Numbered from the stretch's first letter, positions 41,810 through 53,163 are shown. The stretch is 64,000 nucleotides of DNA from Ahaetulla prasina (GCF_028640845.1 NC_080546.1:86218257-86282256), one strand, 5' to 3'. Program-made: numbers and translations. The notes: a model not told the origin generated them from the letters alone.

Positions 41810-42812
41810 CAGAGAGTGGAGTGGAGGCAAAGGAGGTCTGTGAGGCTACTGGCAAGGAGGCTGCCCCATCCCATCTCATAAGGAAAACCTGGCTTGAGGT
41901 GATATAATCTGGGGCCCAGGACAGATGTCTTCCTCAGGAACAATTGTTTTGCTTTGGTATACATTTATCCATCTTTGCAAACTATGATTTGGGTTGTGTT
42001 TCTTCTCTGTGGTCTCAGACTTGTTTGTGGACTTCAGATTTTGCCTTGCGGACCTTGCCTTGTGGACTTTGCACCTTGTGTTTGGACTACGGACTTCCAC
42101 CTTGCCTTGTGAATTAGCTCTGGTGACTATGACTGTATTTTTCGGAGTATAAGACATACTCCCACCCCATAAAAGAGGCTGAAAATCTGGATGTGTCTTA
42201 TATTCCAAATGCAGCTTTTTCGAATCTTTTTTTCAGCCCTAATGAGGTGCTAGTGAGTGAAGTGATCTCTGTGCTTTGCCTGCTCCCTCCAACTCTCAGA
42301 TATGCTTTAGAAGCTTTTTTTCAGTGAAGCGATCAGTGCTTTGCCTGTTCCCTCTGACTCTCAGTTGTGCTTTAGAGCTTTTTTTCAGCTCTAATGAGGT
42401 GCTAGCAAGTGAAGCGATCTCCGTGCTTTGCCTGCTTTTCCCGTTGCTTCTCTCTCCAAAGATCAGCTGTGCTTTAGAAGCTGTTTTTTATCCCCAAGCA
42501 AGGAATAAAAATCAGCAAACTAATGTGCTGAAGCTGACCAGACTGAGGATGAATACCTGGTAGGCAGATTTTTCCCCTATTTTCCTCTCCAAAAACTAAG
42601 CTGTGTCTTATACTCCAGTGCACCTTATACTTTGAAAAATACGGTAGTTTTAGTTTGTGGGCTGTGTTGCTGTGACTGTGGGTGGTTGCCTTGGGGAAAG
42701 TCTGGGGTGGAGTTCTACCAGCCATTGTAGGGCCATTTGTTATGGGATAGCAGAGCAGTAAAGGACTTTATTAAAGCCTGCATCTGCCTAGGTGACCTGA
42801 GTCATAACAGTT
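41810..42812 (+). mobile_element. LTR-like region ending GTCATAACA, split by a MITE
   Basis: Degenerate GTGGACTTTGCACCTTG repeats (42000-42110) continue beyond the MITE at 42133-42644 into TTTGTGGGCTGTG, a GCAGTAAAGGACTTTATTAAAGCC signal and a CATAACA end near 42812. The left end is not defined. Similar in style to 14978-15725. Confidence 0.4.
42133..42644. mobile_element. TA-family MITE, copy 2
   Basis: Left CTGTATTTTTCGGAGTATAAG, right TTTGAAAAATACGG followed by TA. Internal units as in copy 1 (GCTTTGCCTGCTCCCTC, TTTTTTTCAGC). Confidence 0.78.
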
Positions 42813-43264
42813 ATAGCGACAACAACTGCACCATGGGGACGCTTGAAAGACCCAGTTAGAGATGTAACATTGTGGAGACAGCAAGGAATAAAAATCAAGT
42901 TGAGGGAAGATAATCAGTTGTATGTATTGCACATCATATTTTATTGTCTTACTTAGCTGGACACCCATGCTTCACTATAAAAGTATGTGATTGGGCATTA
43001 AACTATGTGTAACTCCATAGCATCATAGCGTGTTAATATAAGGCAACTGGCAGTTGGAACAGAGTTCTTTTCAGGTGGGGCGGGGGAATAGAATGTCTAA
43101 CTCCTTAGCATCAGGGCATGTGAACATAATGCTGTATATGGAATACTAATGATCTAATGGTCAATTCAAAAAATCTTTTCTTAGCGAGCACCTAGAAGCT
43201 AAGAGAAACATATGTGCCAAATTTCAATTTTGTAGATTTTGTGATGAGTGAGTGGTATTTTGCT

Positions 43265-43266
<2 letters not shown>
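42813..43266. other. No gene recognised
   Basis: Unassigned sequence before a GATA array. Confidence 0.4.
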
Positions 43267-43340
<74 letters not shown>

Positions 43341-43437
43341 GGATGGATGGATGGATGGATGGATATATGGATGGATGGATGGATGGATGGACAGATAGAT
43401 AATGGATGGATGGGTAGATAGATAGATACATAGAGAT

Positions 43438-43512
<75 letters not shown>
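43267..43512. repeat. GATA / GGAT array
   Basis: GATA (43267-43340), GGAT/ATGG (43341-43420), then GATA again (43435-43511), with a few interruptions. Confidence 0.95.
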
Positions 43513-43513
<1 letters not shown>

Positions 43514-43707
43514 TGTTTAAATACTATGTGATTATCATGGCAATTATCTGAGACAATTTTTCTAAGGTCTAATAGAAACATAATAGAAATCACCTTTGGG
43601 AAGAGGCTGAGAGTCAGTGATGGTGTCCCTTCATAACCCACTCAGATACGTGAAACCATGAGTGATTTCATTGAAGAAGTTCAAATTTCAACAGAAGGAT
43701 TTGATAG
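43513..43707. other. No gene recognised
   Basis: Short unassigned stretch between arrays. Confidence 0.4.
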
Positions 43708-43797
43708 GATTCCCCTTCCTTCCTTCCTTCCTTCCTTCCTTCCTTCCTTCCTTCCTTCCTTCCTTCCTTCCTTCCTTCCTTCCTTCCTTCCTTCCTG
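43708..43797. repeat. (TTCC)n microsatellite
   Basis: About 22 CCTT units, flanked on the right by CR1-L3 sequence. Confidence 0.95.
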
Positions 43798-44034
43798 TAA
43801 CTTTGTTGCTGGTATCCTTATGATTTATATTGGTGTTGATTGTTTCCTGATTGCTTATTTGTAGCCTATGACTATCATTAGTGGTTTATCACTAAGTGTT
43901 AAATTTGAATCCTATGACTATCATTAAGTGTTAAGTGTTGTAGCTTGATGAATGTATCTTTTCTTTCATGTACACTGAGAGCATATGCACCAAAGACAAA
44001 ATCCTTGTGTGTCCAATCACACTTGGCCAATAAA
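43798..44034 (+). mobile_element. CR1-L3-type LINE 3' end
   Basis: GTAACTTTGTTGCTGGTATCC, TTGATTGTTTCCTGATTG, GACTATCATTAAGTG, TTTCATGTACACTGAG, CACTTGGCCAATAAAAC; inverse of the 49080-48890 copy. It runs straight into ATTCT pentamers. Confidence 0.85.
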
Positions 44035-44035
44035 A

Positions 44036-44240
44036 CATTCTATTCTATTCTATTCTATTCTATTCTATTCTATTCTATTCTATTCTATTCTATTCCATTC
44101 CATTCCATTCCACTCCACTCCTTCCTTCCTTCCTTCCTTCCTTCCTTCCTTCCTTCCTTCCCTCCTTCCTTCCTTCCTTCCTTCCTTCCCTCCCTCCCTC
44201 CCTCCCTCCCTCCTTCCTTCCTTCCTTCCTTCCTTCCTTC
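44036..44240. repeat. (ATTCT)n then (TTCC)n array
   Basis: ATTCT pentamers to about 44090, ATTCC/ACTCC, then TTCC with a CTCC block at 44187-44212. Confidence 0.95.
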
Positions 44241-44867
44241 ATTTCCTTACACTTTCATTTTATTTGTTTCACTTTCTAGATCTTTGCTATAATGACGTGT
44301 AACATTGCCATTTGTTAAGATAGCAAAGCCTGCGGCTTTATATTGATTTTAGTCATATTTGTTGTGGCTCTACTTCAAAATGATACAAACTGATAGTTTA
44401 ATAGATATTCGGAAGAATAATCTATAGCTCCGATGTTTAAATAATCTATAGCTCCAGTGTTTAAATATCTCTTTCAAGAGGTTTTTGCTTATCTTTTAAT
44501 ATTTAAAGGTTAAGGAAAAGGTGAGCTGACTATATCTAGGCAGGGTAGGCTTCTCATTATACAGAGATTGCAGAACCTAAGGGAAAAAAAAACCAGTAGC
44601 ACTTGAAAAGTAACTTAATAAAAGAAGGACGAGTTAATAGAAATTTCTGGTGACTCCCAAAAGCTATAACTTTAAATCAGAACCAATTGCTTCATGGAGA
44701 GAAAGTGCTTCATTGAACTATTCCTGTGAGTGTAGATTTTAGGGAATGTTATGTTATGTTTTGTTTTTATAATCAGGTGTGCAAAATATTTGAGCCTGAG
44801 TATCTATGGAGATTCTCTATCATCCAGCTCATAGTTGTCCCAAAGGTGCTTTTTCAAGAGGCAACTG
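44241..44867. other. No gene recognised
   Basis: Unassigned AT-rich sequence. GATCTATAGCTCC-like text is repeated at about 44418 and 44440. Confidence 0.4.
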
Positions 44868-45465
44868 GACAGTATTGCAAGCTAATTCTGCCGACTGCCA
44901 GCAGTTTGATTCTGAATTGCTCAACTGGACTTACCCATATTTTTCGGACTATAAGACACACCTGTGTATAAGACGCAGCAAGAGTTTGAACAGGTAAGCA
45001 AGGGACAAACGTTTTTGCCCTCCCTGGCTCCCAGGAGCACTCTGCAGGCCTCTCAAATGCTCTGCGTGTCCTGTTTTTTGCAAAAAATGGGGCACACAGA
45101 GGCTTTGGGAGGCCTGCAGAGTGCTCCTGTGGGCTGGGGAGGGCACAAACGCCTCCGTTTTTCCAAAAAAATGGGCCCGTTTTTCACCTGTTTTTCACAA
45201 AAACAGCGTTTTTGAACACTCTGCAGGCCTCCCAAAGCCTCTGCACACCCTGTTTTTGCGAAAAATGGGCCCATTATTTTTGCAAAAATGGGACATGCAG
45301 GGTAGGGCTTTGGGAGGCCAAAAATGGCTGTATTTGGTCTATAAGACACACCAACATTTCCACCCTCTTTTAGGAAGGGAAGTGTGTCTTATACTCCAAA
45401 ATGTATGGTATATACCACTACGAAGTGGTATATAAGTCTAAGTGGTGTTGCTATTGCTATTCAAG
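44868..45465 (+). mobile_element. tRNA-derived SINE fragments around a TA MITE
   Basis: Left piece (44868-44928) has GTATTGCAAGCTAATTCTGC and a B-box-like region. Right piece (45411-45465) has AAGTGGTATATAAGTC...GTTGCTATTGCTATT. The SINE core is missing, so a deletion accompanied or followed the MITE insertion. Confidence 0.6.
44934..45408. mobile_element. TA-family MITE, copy 3
   Basis: CCATATTTTTCGGACTATAAGAC at the left, CTTATACTCCAAAATGTATGG at the right, TA on both sides. The interior repeats GGCCTNCCAAANNCTCTGC and TTTTTGCAAAAAATGGG in both orientations. Confidence 0.82.
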
Positions 45466-45478
45466 ATTAACCCTACTT

Positions 45479-45862
45479 TAAAGTGACCAGATTTCAGCGA
45501 TTGCAAAGTGGGACACCATTAGCGGGGGGGCTGCGCATGCGCGCTGAGTCTTGCCACCTGCCTGAAGGAGGAGGAGTGGCTGCTGCTTCTCTGCTCTTCC
45601 AGGCAGGCTCGGCTCTCCTTGGCTCTCCTCTCGGCTCTTCTCTTCCTCTTGGGTGAAGTCAAGTGGCGTCTCTCCTCCCTCTCACACTCCCTTCTCCACC
45701 ACTCCCCCTTCTCCGCCTCCTCCTCTTGCGTTGCCGCCTCCCATTTTCAGAATGGGAGTGAAACAAAAAAAAATCGGGACTTTTTGGAATTGCCGCGGGA
45801 CGCGGGACAAATTATTAAAAAGCGGGACTGTCCCGCCAAAAGCGGGACGTCTGGTCACTATA
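45479..45862. mobile_element. 384-bp DNA transposon with GTGACCAGA termini
   Basis: TAAAGTGACCAGATTTC at the left and GACGTCTGGTCACTATA at the right, with an exact 8-bp duplication CCCTACTT (45471-45478 and 45863-45870). GGGACTGTCCCGCC and GCGGGAC repeats lie near the right end. The 8-bp duplication suggests hAT; the terminus differs from the CAGGGG types. Confidence 0.87.
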
Positions 45863-45870
45863 CCCTACTT

Positions 45871-46590
45871 AGGTTTCAGGATCATCGAAGAACAAAGAAG
45901 CTTTCATTCTCTTCCAAACCCCGTTATTTTGTAGTCCTCCTCTGTCAGCCACCAAATTAATCCCCAGGACATGTTTTAATTTGCTACCTCTCTCCATTTT
46001 TCCCCACTGAGAATTTTGACAGCACCTTAGAATGGCGTCGCGTTCTCCGCTCATTGATAACGTCCTAACATAAATGCTTTCAATTCCTAATGAGATGAGA
46101 GAGCAGCGTTGGCATTTGAAGTGTTGGAGACACTCCAGATTGGAGCATCCGTGGGTTTTTTTTTGAAACAGTGGTCTTAACTCTGGTGCTATCGTCGTGG
46201 TGGCTTGCTCAGCACGCTGCTAATAAGCAGATTTATCTTGAAGATCCAGTCCTCGCAGTGGGCATCTCTTCCCAGGAAGATGGATTTGACTATGCACGGA
46301 ATGGCAAGTTGTGACTTATCATCTCAATCAAAATCCCAAATGCTTAGGAGGTTGAAGAATAATTAAGGGGGGGGGAAAATAAATCCCTCTGAACATGCAG
46401 GTAAAGATAACTTTCTCTTGAAATGGTGATTTAAGGAAGAGTGGAGACTTTATTTGAAATCCTGTAAAGAAAAATGCCTAAGCCATCTTCCCCCCAACCC
46501 TAAAAATAGATTGCTCAAGACTTTTGATAATATAATGCAGCATAATTCCAGGCAGTTGCATTTTTAAGAGTTATTCAGCAGTTTGCACTA
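45871..46590. other. No gene recognised
   Basis: Unassigned sequence, fairly complex in composition; possible conserved non-coding DNA but not testable by eye. Confidence 0.4.
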
Positions 46591-46594
46591 TTCA

Positions 46595-46815
46595 CCTTCT
46601 TTTAACGACCCCATAATCCCTTGCGGGGTGGCGTCTGGGCAACTGAATGGAGCTGAATCTTTACTGGCCGGATGCTCTTCCTGTTGCCAATGCAGAGTTT
46701 TGTTTCAGCAGATATATTCTCATTGAACCTGGAAACAGAAATATCTGCCTCTACCTAGGATTGAACACAGCCTCCTGATTGTAAGGTGAGAGCTCCACCT
46801 CTAGGCCATCAGCAA
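46595..46815 (-). mobile_element. tRNA-derived SINE (third family, GGTCGTTAAAA tail)
   Basis: On the minus strand: A box TGGCCTAGAGGTGGAG, CTCCTGATT-type text, B box GTTCAATCCTAGG, then GGCAGATATTTCTG, GAATATATCTGCTG, ATCCGGCCAGTAAAG and a GGGGTCGTTAAAA tail. Also at 57933-58041 and 61880-62645. Confidence 0.78.
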
Positions 46816-47268
46816 TTTGCACTATTGCAGGGGATTATTCCTCATTTTTTTAAATGTATATTTTTACAACTCTTGAGAACCTTCAAGAGTTCCTGATGTA
46901 GGAGAGGAGCAAGCTAAACATGTTATTAGTTTAGAATCATTGCCACCAATCCAGCCCTCCCACCCTCCATGAATTTCATTGACTCTTATCTAATGCCATT
47001 TAGCCTTGACTTTTACTTGACCTTTAGATTTTTGTATTAGAGGTAACAGTTATAAACTTTTCTGTGTTTTGAACTCAAATAAGCCAATTTTACTTTATTC
47101 CAAGTTTTGGAACTGAGATTCCACATCAAGCTTCCATGGTTGAGACTAGAACCTAGTCTCTTCCTCTAGAGATGAATGTTGAACATCTGAACTACGCTGG
47201 CTGCACATTATGATAAGCAGACAACAAAAACTGTGCTGAATGATAGAGAGAATGAGATATGTCTTGTC
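46816..47268. other. No gene recognised
   Basis: Unassigned sequence up to the hAT at 47269. Confidence 0.4.
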
Positions 47269-47772
47269 CAGGGGTAGTCAACCTTTTTATACTACTGCCC
47301 ACTTTTGTATCTCTGTTAGTAGTAAAATTTTCTAACCGCCCACCGGTTCCACAGTAATGCTCCGTGTATCATCGTCTGCGCATGCCTCTCGTGCATCATG
47401 GATTGGGTTTGGGGGAGGTGCTGCTTGTCTGTTACAGCTGGGTGGTGTGGGGGGAGATGCGCGAGCTATTCTGCGATGAGGTTCTTTTGTTTGAAGTCAC
47501 ACTATAGCGCCATTTAATTATGAAACGTGAACTAAACTTATGCGTGGGTGATACAAATAGTATATTTTCAGAAATTTAAATTGTCATGGGGAATTTTATG
47601 AAAACCTGATGAAAATGTTTTTAAATAATGCTATGAATTTTTTTTAAAAAAAGTCAATTAAATTTAAAAAAAAAAAAGGAAAGTGCTTCAGTATTGGACA
47701 AAACTCCTACCACCCACCATAAAAGCTTGAACGCCCACTAGTGGGCAGTAGGGACCAGGTTGACTACCACTG
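47269..47772. mobile_element. 504-bp hAT element (CAGGGGTAGTCAACC)
   Basis: CAGGGGTAGTCAACCTTTTT and AGGTTGACTACCACTG ends. Flanks GTCTTGTC (47261-47268) and GTCTAGTC (47773-47780), 7 of 8. The right flank is CR1 sequence (GTCTAGTCGAATGAACAG), so it entered a CR1. Confidence 0.88.
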
Positions 47773-48640
47773 GTCTAGTCGAATGAACAGAAGGACTGGG
47801 GTAATATGATAACAGTCTTCAAACAGTTGAGGGACTATCACAGAGAAGAAGGGGGGTTGACCTATCCTCCAAATCACTGAGATCAGGACAAGCAGTAATG
47901 GGTGGAAGATCATTAAAGGGGGATCTAACCTAGAACTAAGGAAAATTTCCTAACAGTGAGAACAATCAGTGGAACAGCTTACCTTCAGAATGTGTGGATG
48001 CTCCATCTCTGGAGATTTTCAAGAAAAGACTGGACAACCATGTTTCCATAATGGTATTGTCAGGCCTGGAAACCATCTTTTTCATTGAATCTTCAGGCCT
48101 GCCACATTTACTACTACTTTGGGAAACTGGGAGGGAGGGATTGTACGGAGCCAAGGTGAAATATAGTCATAACAACATTCCTTTCTCAGAGAGTCAAGGA
48201 CATCTTGCCCTGCCCCTGGATGGCAGGAACTTTGAGGCATCTCCAGTGGGTACAATGCTTGATTGCACCATGTGATGGACATGTGGGTTCTGGGCAGGGA
48301 CTTGGACTTTCCTTTGGGTGGGGGAAACCTAGAAACTTTCAGATTCGGGTTTTCCCAGATGTGCCAATATGACATATCTAATTAAATGGAACTTTGAGGA
48401 ATCTCAAGCCTTGGAGTTTTCTTTCGTTGGAGGTGTTACTTGGAACCCTGACATTAATCCGAATCTCCTTTAAAATTCAACCAGCTCCCTGGGTGCTGTC
48501 CAGGGTCCTGAGCCACAAATGTTGATCTGAAACCAGGCGGCATGAAGATGGAGGTGACAGGTATAGGGTCTCCTGCTTGAGCAGGGGTGCTGGATTAGAA
48601 GATCTTCAAGGTCCCTTCCAACCTTATCATTCTATGCTGT
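47773..48640 (+). mobile_element. CR1 LINE 3' end split by an LTR
   Basis: 47773-48057 (AAGGACTGGGG, AAACAGTTGAGGG, TTTCAAGAAAAGACTGGAC) continues at 48560-48640 (GGTATAGGGTCTCCTGC, TTCAAGGTCCCTTCC). The inserted LTR (48058-48559) is younger. Confidence 0.85.
48058..48559 (+). mobile_element. LTR-type insertion (CTGACA family) in CR1
   Basis: TGTCAGGCC...GAGGTGACA with an exact duplication GGTAT (48053-48057 and 48560-48564). An alternative internal terminus GGAACCCTGACA at 48453 matches the family seen at 8766 and 58953. The last 106 bp may therefore be internal sequence of a partial element rather than LTR. Confidence 0.72.
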
Positions 48641-48884
48641 ATCTCTCTATAGATGTGTTTCTTTTTTCTTTTTTAAATTTTTAAATACTTTTTATTATCT
48701 TGTGGGGCAGCATTACTTTATTTTTTTTTATGATTTTATTCATAAACATTTTTTAATACAGTGTATTATCAGGGTATACTATTTACAGGAAAAGAAAAGA
48801 GCAGAGAAAAAACAGTAATAAATATTAACACATAAACTTATAACAGTAATAATACTATAATAGCACATGTAATAGACAGATAAA
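48641..48884. other. No gene recognised
   Basis: T-rich stretch, then AT-rich sequence. Confidence 0.4.
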
Positions 48885-49475
48885 CAGAACTTTTTATTGG
48901 CCAAGCGTGATTGGACATACAAGGAATTTGTCTTGGTGCATACGCTCTCAGTGTACATAAAAGAAAAGATACCTTCATCAAGAATAATAAGGTATAACAC
49001 TTAATGATAGTCATAGAGTACAAATAAACAATCAGGAAACAATATCAATATAAATTGTAAGGATACAAGCAACAAAGTTACAGTCATACAGTCATAAGTG
49101 GGGAGAGATGGGTGATGGGAACGATGAGAAGATTAATAGTAGTGCAGATTTAGTAAATAGTTTGACAGTGTTGAGGGAATTATTTGTTTAGCAGAGTGAT
49201 GGCCTTCGGGGAAAAACTGTTCTTGTGTCTAGTTGTTCTGGTGTGCAGTGCTCTATAGTGTTGTTTTGAGGGTAGGAGTTGAAACAGTTTAAGTCCAGGA
49301 TGCGATGTGTCTGTAAATATTTTCCCAGCCCTCTTTTTAACTCGTGCAGTATACGGGTCCTCAATGGAAGGCAGGTTGGTAGCCATTGTTTCTTTTTTTC
49401 TGCATTGTTCTGTACTGATACCAATAGTAATAATATAACCAAGTAGTTTCAAGTAAGTTTCTTTTTATATTGGCT
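48885..49475 (-). mobile_element. CR1-L3-type LINE 3' end with coding remnant
   Basis: Minus strand. The frame 49452-49180 ends a CR1-type polyprotein: MATNLPSIEDPYTARVKKRAGKIFTDTSHPGLKLFQLLPS, then HTRTTRHKNSFSPKAITLLNK. That pattern (SSHPGHxLFxLLPSGRRYRxxRxRTxRxxNSFFPxAIxLLN) is the family C-terminus. The 3' UTR follows to 48890, ending in TTTTTATTGGCCAAGCGTG. This copy has no AATAG tail. Confidence 0.86.
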
Positions 49476-50593
49476 TGTTTACATTTTTGTTGATTATAAT
49501 GATTGTCGTTATAAACCAGCTCTATTTTTAATACATACATTCATACTTTCTTCCTCTAATTTCTAACTTTTGTCTGTAACTGTTCATAAAATCTGTTCCA
49601 TATCAAATAATATTCTGTGTCTTCTTTATCTTTTATTCTTAAAGTTGGTCTGTCCATTTCAGCAGATGCGTTTCTACCTGAACCCATTCCCCCACCCTAA
49701 ATTCCTTTCCCTCCAGTCGTAAATAATATTGAAAGGGAGGGTTGGGACAGAGTAACGTTGAAGACTGTTGGAAGGCCATTACCTCAATTATTCGAATTAT
49801 TGCTTATCGTAGATCAGCAACAGTTCACAAGCTTGTTGTGTCTTAAAAGTATGACAACTTGGAAACAAACAACCTGCCCAGGACTAAAGTGAAATCCCAT
49901 TTGATTCAAGAGCTTAGAGAAGCTCAGATCAGAAGCTGCGGTGCCCTGAACTAATTAGATCTTCCAAACTTTGCAGATACCCGTCACTGACTGTGCCAGG
50001 ACAAGCCGTTTTCACAGCCATTAACCTCCTTTATTTAATTAAAATACCAAAGGGGACCAACTTAACAGATGCAAAGTGTCTGAATAGATGAAGCTTCCTT
50101 TGCTGCAGAGGGGTAGGCATTCATGGTATGGCGACCTCACCTCCCCAGTTTATTTTGGAAGAAGTTTGGATGTCTCTGCACGTTCAGTGTTTCCTTTCTC
50201 CCCCACCCCTTTAGATATTTACATTTAATGGAGTTATTTAGGAAGAGACAACACAGCAGTGTTTGGGACAGGGACCATTATGTGTTCACTGTCCTTATGT
50301 GCATATCTCTGAACCTATACATACACCATCTGTTTCATGTTAAAATGCATTGTTCCACCTCACTCCATTGGTTGAGTGAAATTAAAACTTTGACCTCATT
50401 TCAATATTAACTGCTCTGTTGTTGTTTTTTGTCCTTCGGATGATGAGGGTATTTGAGATGACTTGAATGGTTCCCTTTGCCAAAGAAACTCAGTAGTGAC
50501 AAGAAAAGTGAAACAATTGCTTAGCCTTCCATCTCTCTCCCTGTCTCTCTCTCTCTTTCTCTCCATCCATTATCTATCATCTCTCTATCTATC
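49476..50593. other. No gene recognised
   Basis: About 1.1 kb of unassigned sequence, with a (TC)n-rich run near 50530-50565. No supported coding. Confidence 0.45.
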
Positions 50594-50823
50594 CAGGGGT
50601 GAGTTTCACTTACTTTTACCACTGGTTCGCCCTGCACACTGTCTGCACGTGCGCTTGGCCTTCCCTACATGCGCTTTGCTCACTTGTACACCTTCCGTGC
50701 ATTGCCTGACCTTGAAAACATGCCTAAATAGCATGACTAGGAGCTGGTGCAGGTGGGCAGGCCCACCCATGATCTCCACTACCAGTTCGGATGAACCGGT
50801 CCTAACCAGCTGAATACCAGCTG
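50594..50823. mobile_element. hAT-like element (CAGGGGTGAGTTTCAC)
   Basis: Begins CAGGGGTGAGTTTCACTTAC with CCACTGGTTCG, and ends GAACCGGTCCTAACCAGCTGAATACCAG. Inverse TTTAGGCATGTTTTC-type text occurs inside. The duplication is obscured by the CTAG/TATC repeats around it. Confidence 0.65.
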
Positions 50824-51077
50824 GCTAGCTAGCTAGCTAGCTAGCTATTGTCTGTCTTTCTATCTGCCGGCTTACCTACCTACCTACATACATACAGTAC
50901 CTACCTACCTACCTATCACCTTTGTTTCTCTCTCTCATTCCTTCCTTCCTTCCTTCCTTCCTTCCTTCCTTCCTTCCTTCCTTCCTTCCTTCCTTCCTTC
51001 CTTCCATCCATCCATCATTGTTGTGTGTCTGTCTCTCTCTCTCTCGCTATCATCTACCTACCTACCTACCTACCTAC

Positions 51078-51114
<37 letters not shown>

Positions 51115-51345
51115 CCTATCCATCCATCTCTATCTATCTATCTATCTTCTACCTACCTACCTACCTATCATCTTTCTGTTTCTCTCTCTCCTTCTTTCCT
51201 TCCTTCCTTCCTTCCTTCCTTCTTCCTTCCTTCCTTTTTTCCTTCCATCCATCCATCCATCCATCCATCCATCCATCATGGTTGTCTGTCTGTCTTTCTG
51301 TCTGTCTCTCTGTCTCGCTATCATCTACCTACCTACCTACCTATC

Positions 51346-51394
<49 letters not shown>

Positions 51395-51623
51395 CCTATC
51401 CATCCATCTCTATCTATCTATCATCCTTCCTACCTATCTACCTAACTACCTATCATCTTTCTGTTTCTCTCCTTCCTTCCTTCCTTCCTTCCTTCCTTCC
51501 TTCCTTCCTTCCTTCCTTCCTTCCATCCATCCATCCATCCATCATGGTTGTCTGTCTCTCTGTCTCTCTGTCTCGCTATCACCTACCTACCTACTTACCT
51601 ACCTACCTACCTACCTACCTATC

Positions 51624-51684
<61 letters not shown>

Positions 51685-51823
51685 CCTATCCATCCATCTC
51701 TATCTATCTATCATCCTTCCTACCTATCTACTTACCTACCTATCATCTTTCTGTTTCTCTCCTTCCTTCCTTCCTTCCTTCCTTCCTTCCTTCCTTCCTT
51801 CCTTCCATCCATCCATCCATCGT

Positions 51824-51858
<35 letters not shown>

Positions 51859-51935
51859 ATTATCTACCTACCTACCTACTTATTTTATCTTATCTATCTA
51901 TCTACCTATCTATCTATCTATCTCACTCTGTCTCT
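50820..51935. repeat. Compound tetranucleotide array with higher-order repeat
   Basis: CTAG, CTAC, TTCC, ATCC, TCTG, CTAC, CTAT (GATA family) blocks repeat in the same order about four times. Each super-unit is about 260-300 bp, e.g. TTCC at 50938, 51193, 51471 and 51765, each followed by CATC and TGTCTGTCTCTC. The long Leu/Ser/Tyr/Thr/Pro frames are artefacts. Confidence 0.95.
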
Positions 51936-52224
51936 CATGGACGTTGTGGCCCATCTGTTGAATCTCTTCCTCTGTCCTGTGCAGTCTTCTGGTCATTCCC
52001 ACAAGTAGAGGTTTCCACTGCTAATATCATCCAGGGCTAATTTTTGGCCTCAAACGTGCCAGTTATTTGCCCAACTATATTCCAGGTTTCTTGATGTAGG
52101 ACCAGGTTCTCATTTTAAATGAGATTAGAAAAAAAAATAATCTCATTAGATTACATCTCATTGTGCGTTTATGTGTATCTCTAAGCAGCTCTGAGCTCTG
52201 TCATGAGAAAATAGTATAAAATAA

Positions 52225-52370
52225 AGTGGGTGCTCCAACACTGGACATTTTTAAGAAGAGATTGGACAACCATTTGTCGGAAATGGTATAGGGTCTCCTG
52301 CCTGAACAAGGGGTTGGACTAGAAGACCTCCAAGGTCCCTTCCAACTCTGTTATTGGGTTATTCTCTTTT
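52225..52370 (+). mobile_element. CR1 LINE 3' end
   Basis: GTGCTCCAACACTGGACATT, AATGGTATAGGGTCTCCTGCC, GGTTGGACTAGAAGACC, CCTCCAAGGTCCCTTCC, TTATTGGGTTATTC tail. Confidence 0.85.
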
Positions 52371-52637
52371 GAGCTGATTTCATGTATAGGTGACCAATAC
52401 TGAAGATCAATATTTCTCTTGGTTTGGTTTGGATTATTGAGATCATTCACCAACCAACCAATTTTACGTCGCCACACTTAAAAGTACTTAAACAGAGAGC
52501 ATAACTTCTGAGTATCCACAGTTTACATACCTAAAAAAATATATGATAACTAAAAGAAGAAAATTGATGGTGATTTTAATTTTTATGCCATAGAGATTTT
52601 CAAAAACTTGAAAAGTTATATGACATTTTCAGCCATG
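52371..52637. other. No gene recognised
   Basis: Unassigned AT-rich sequence. Confidence 0.35.
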
Positions 52638-52642
52638 CTATA

Positions 52643-53153
52643 TGTCATGTCCCACTCCTCCGCTGACGGCCGGGTCAGGGAAATCCGAATCAGGCGTGCA
52701 TTTGCGGCTCTGCCAAAGTCCTAGCAAAGTTCTCAAAGCAGGCAGGAGACCAGAAAGTGATTTCAGCAAGATAAGGTAGTCTTTGCCTGACTCAGAGAAT
52801 GCCAGAAAGCAGATCCTTTATATAGGCCATGGGGTGTGACTCCATGACTCAGCACTTATCCCGGCCTGCCCCTCCCTTCCTTCTGTTGACGCCGCTTATC
52901 AATTCTCCTGAAGCGAGGGTCACTCCAGTCTGCAGCTGTTGGTAATTGACATGCTGTGGGGGAGGGGGAGGGGTCTAGTTGCTCCGTTTGCCTGGGCATG
53001 GAGCCAGGGCTGAGGGCTGGAGGCGCTTCTTCTTCCTCAGCCTGTCTGGGCATGGAGCCAGGGCTGGGGCCGGGAGGCATGCTAGGACATTCCTCAGCGT
53101 TCGGAAGCAGATAAGAAGGCCCCGGCTGCGGGGAAAGCGGACGAGGCACAACA
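52643..53153 (-). mobile_element. Solo LTR, family C
   Basis: TGTCATGTCCC...GAGGCACAACA with an exact duplication CTATA (52638-52642 and 53154-53158). The minus strand has a TATATAAAGG promoter box near 52820. It shares CTGACTCAG-type leader and GGCATGGAGCCAGGGCT repeats with other family C copies. Confidence 0.88.
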
Positions 53154-53163
53154 CTATATATAT

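Noticed and set aside
43267..43512. CRISPR-like array of short repeats
   Set aside because: Simple GATA/GGAT repeat without spacers, in a eukaryotic context.
45546..45740. GC-rich stretch suggesting a CpG-island promoter or exon
   Set aside because: It is the interior of the 45479-45862 transposon with exact target duplications.
50848..52040. Overlapping frames of up to 386 codons rich in Leu/Ser/Tyr/Pro
   Set aside because: Products of the compound tetranucleotide array.
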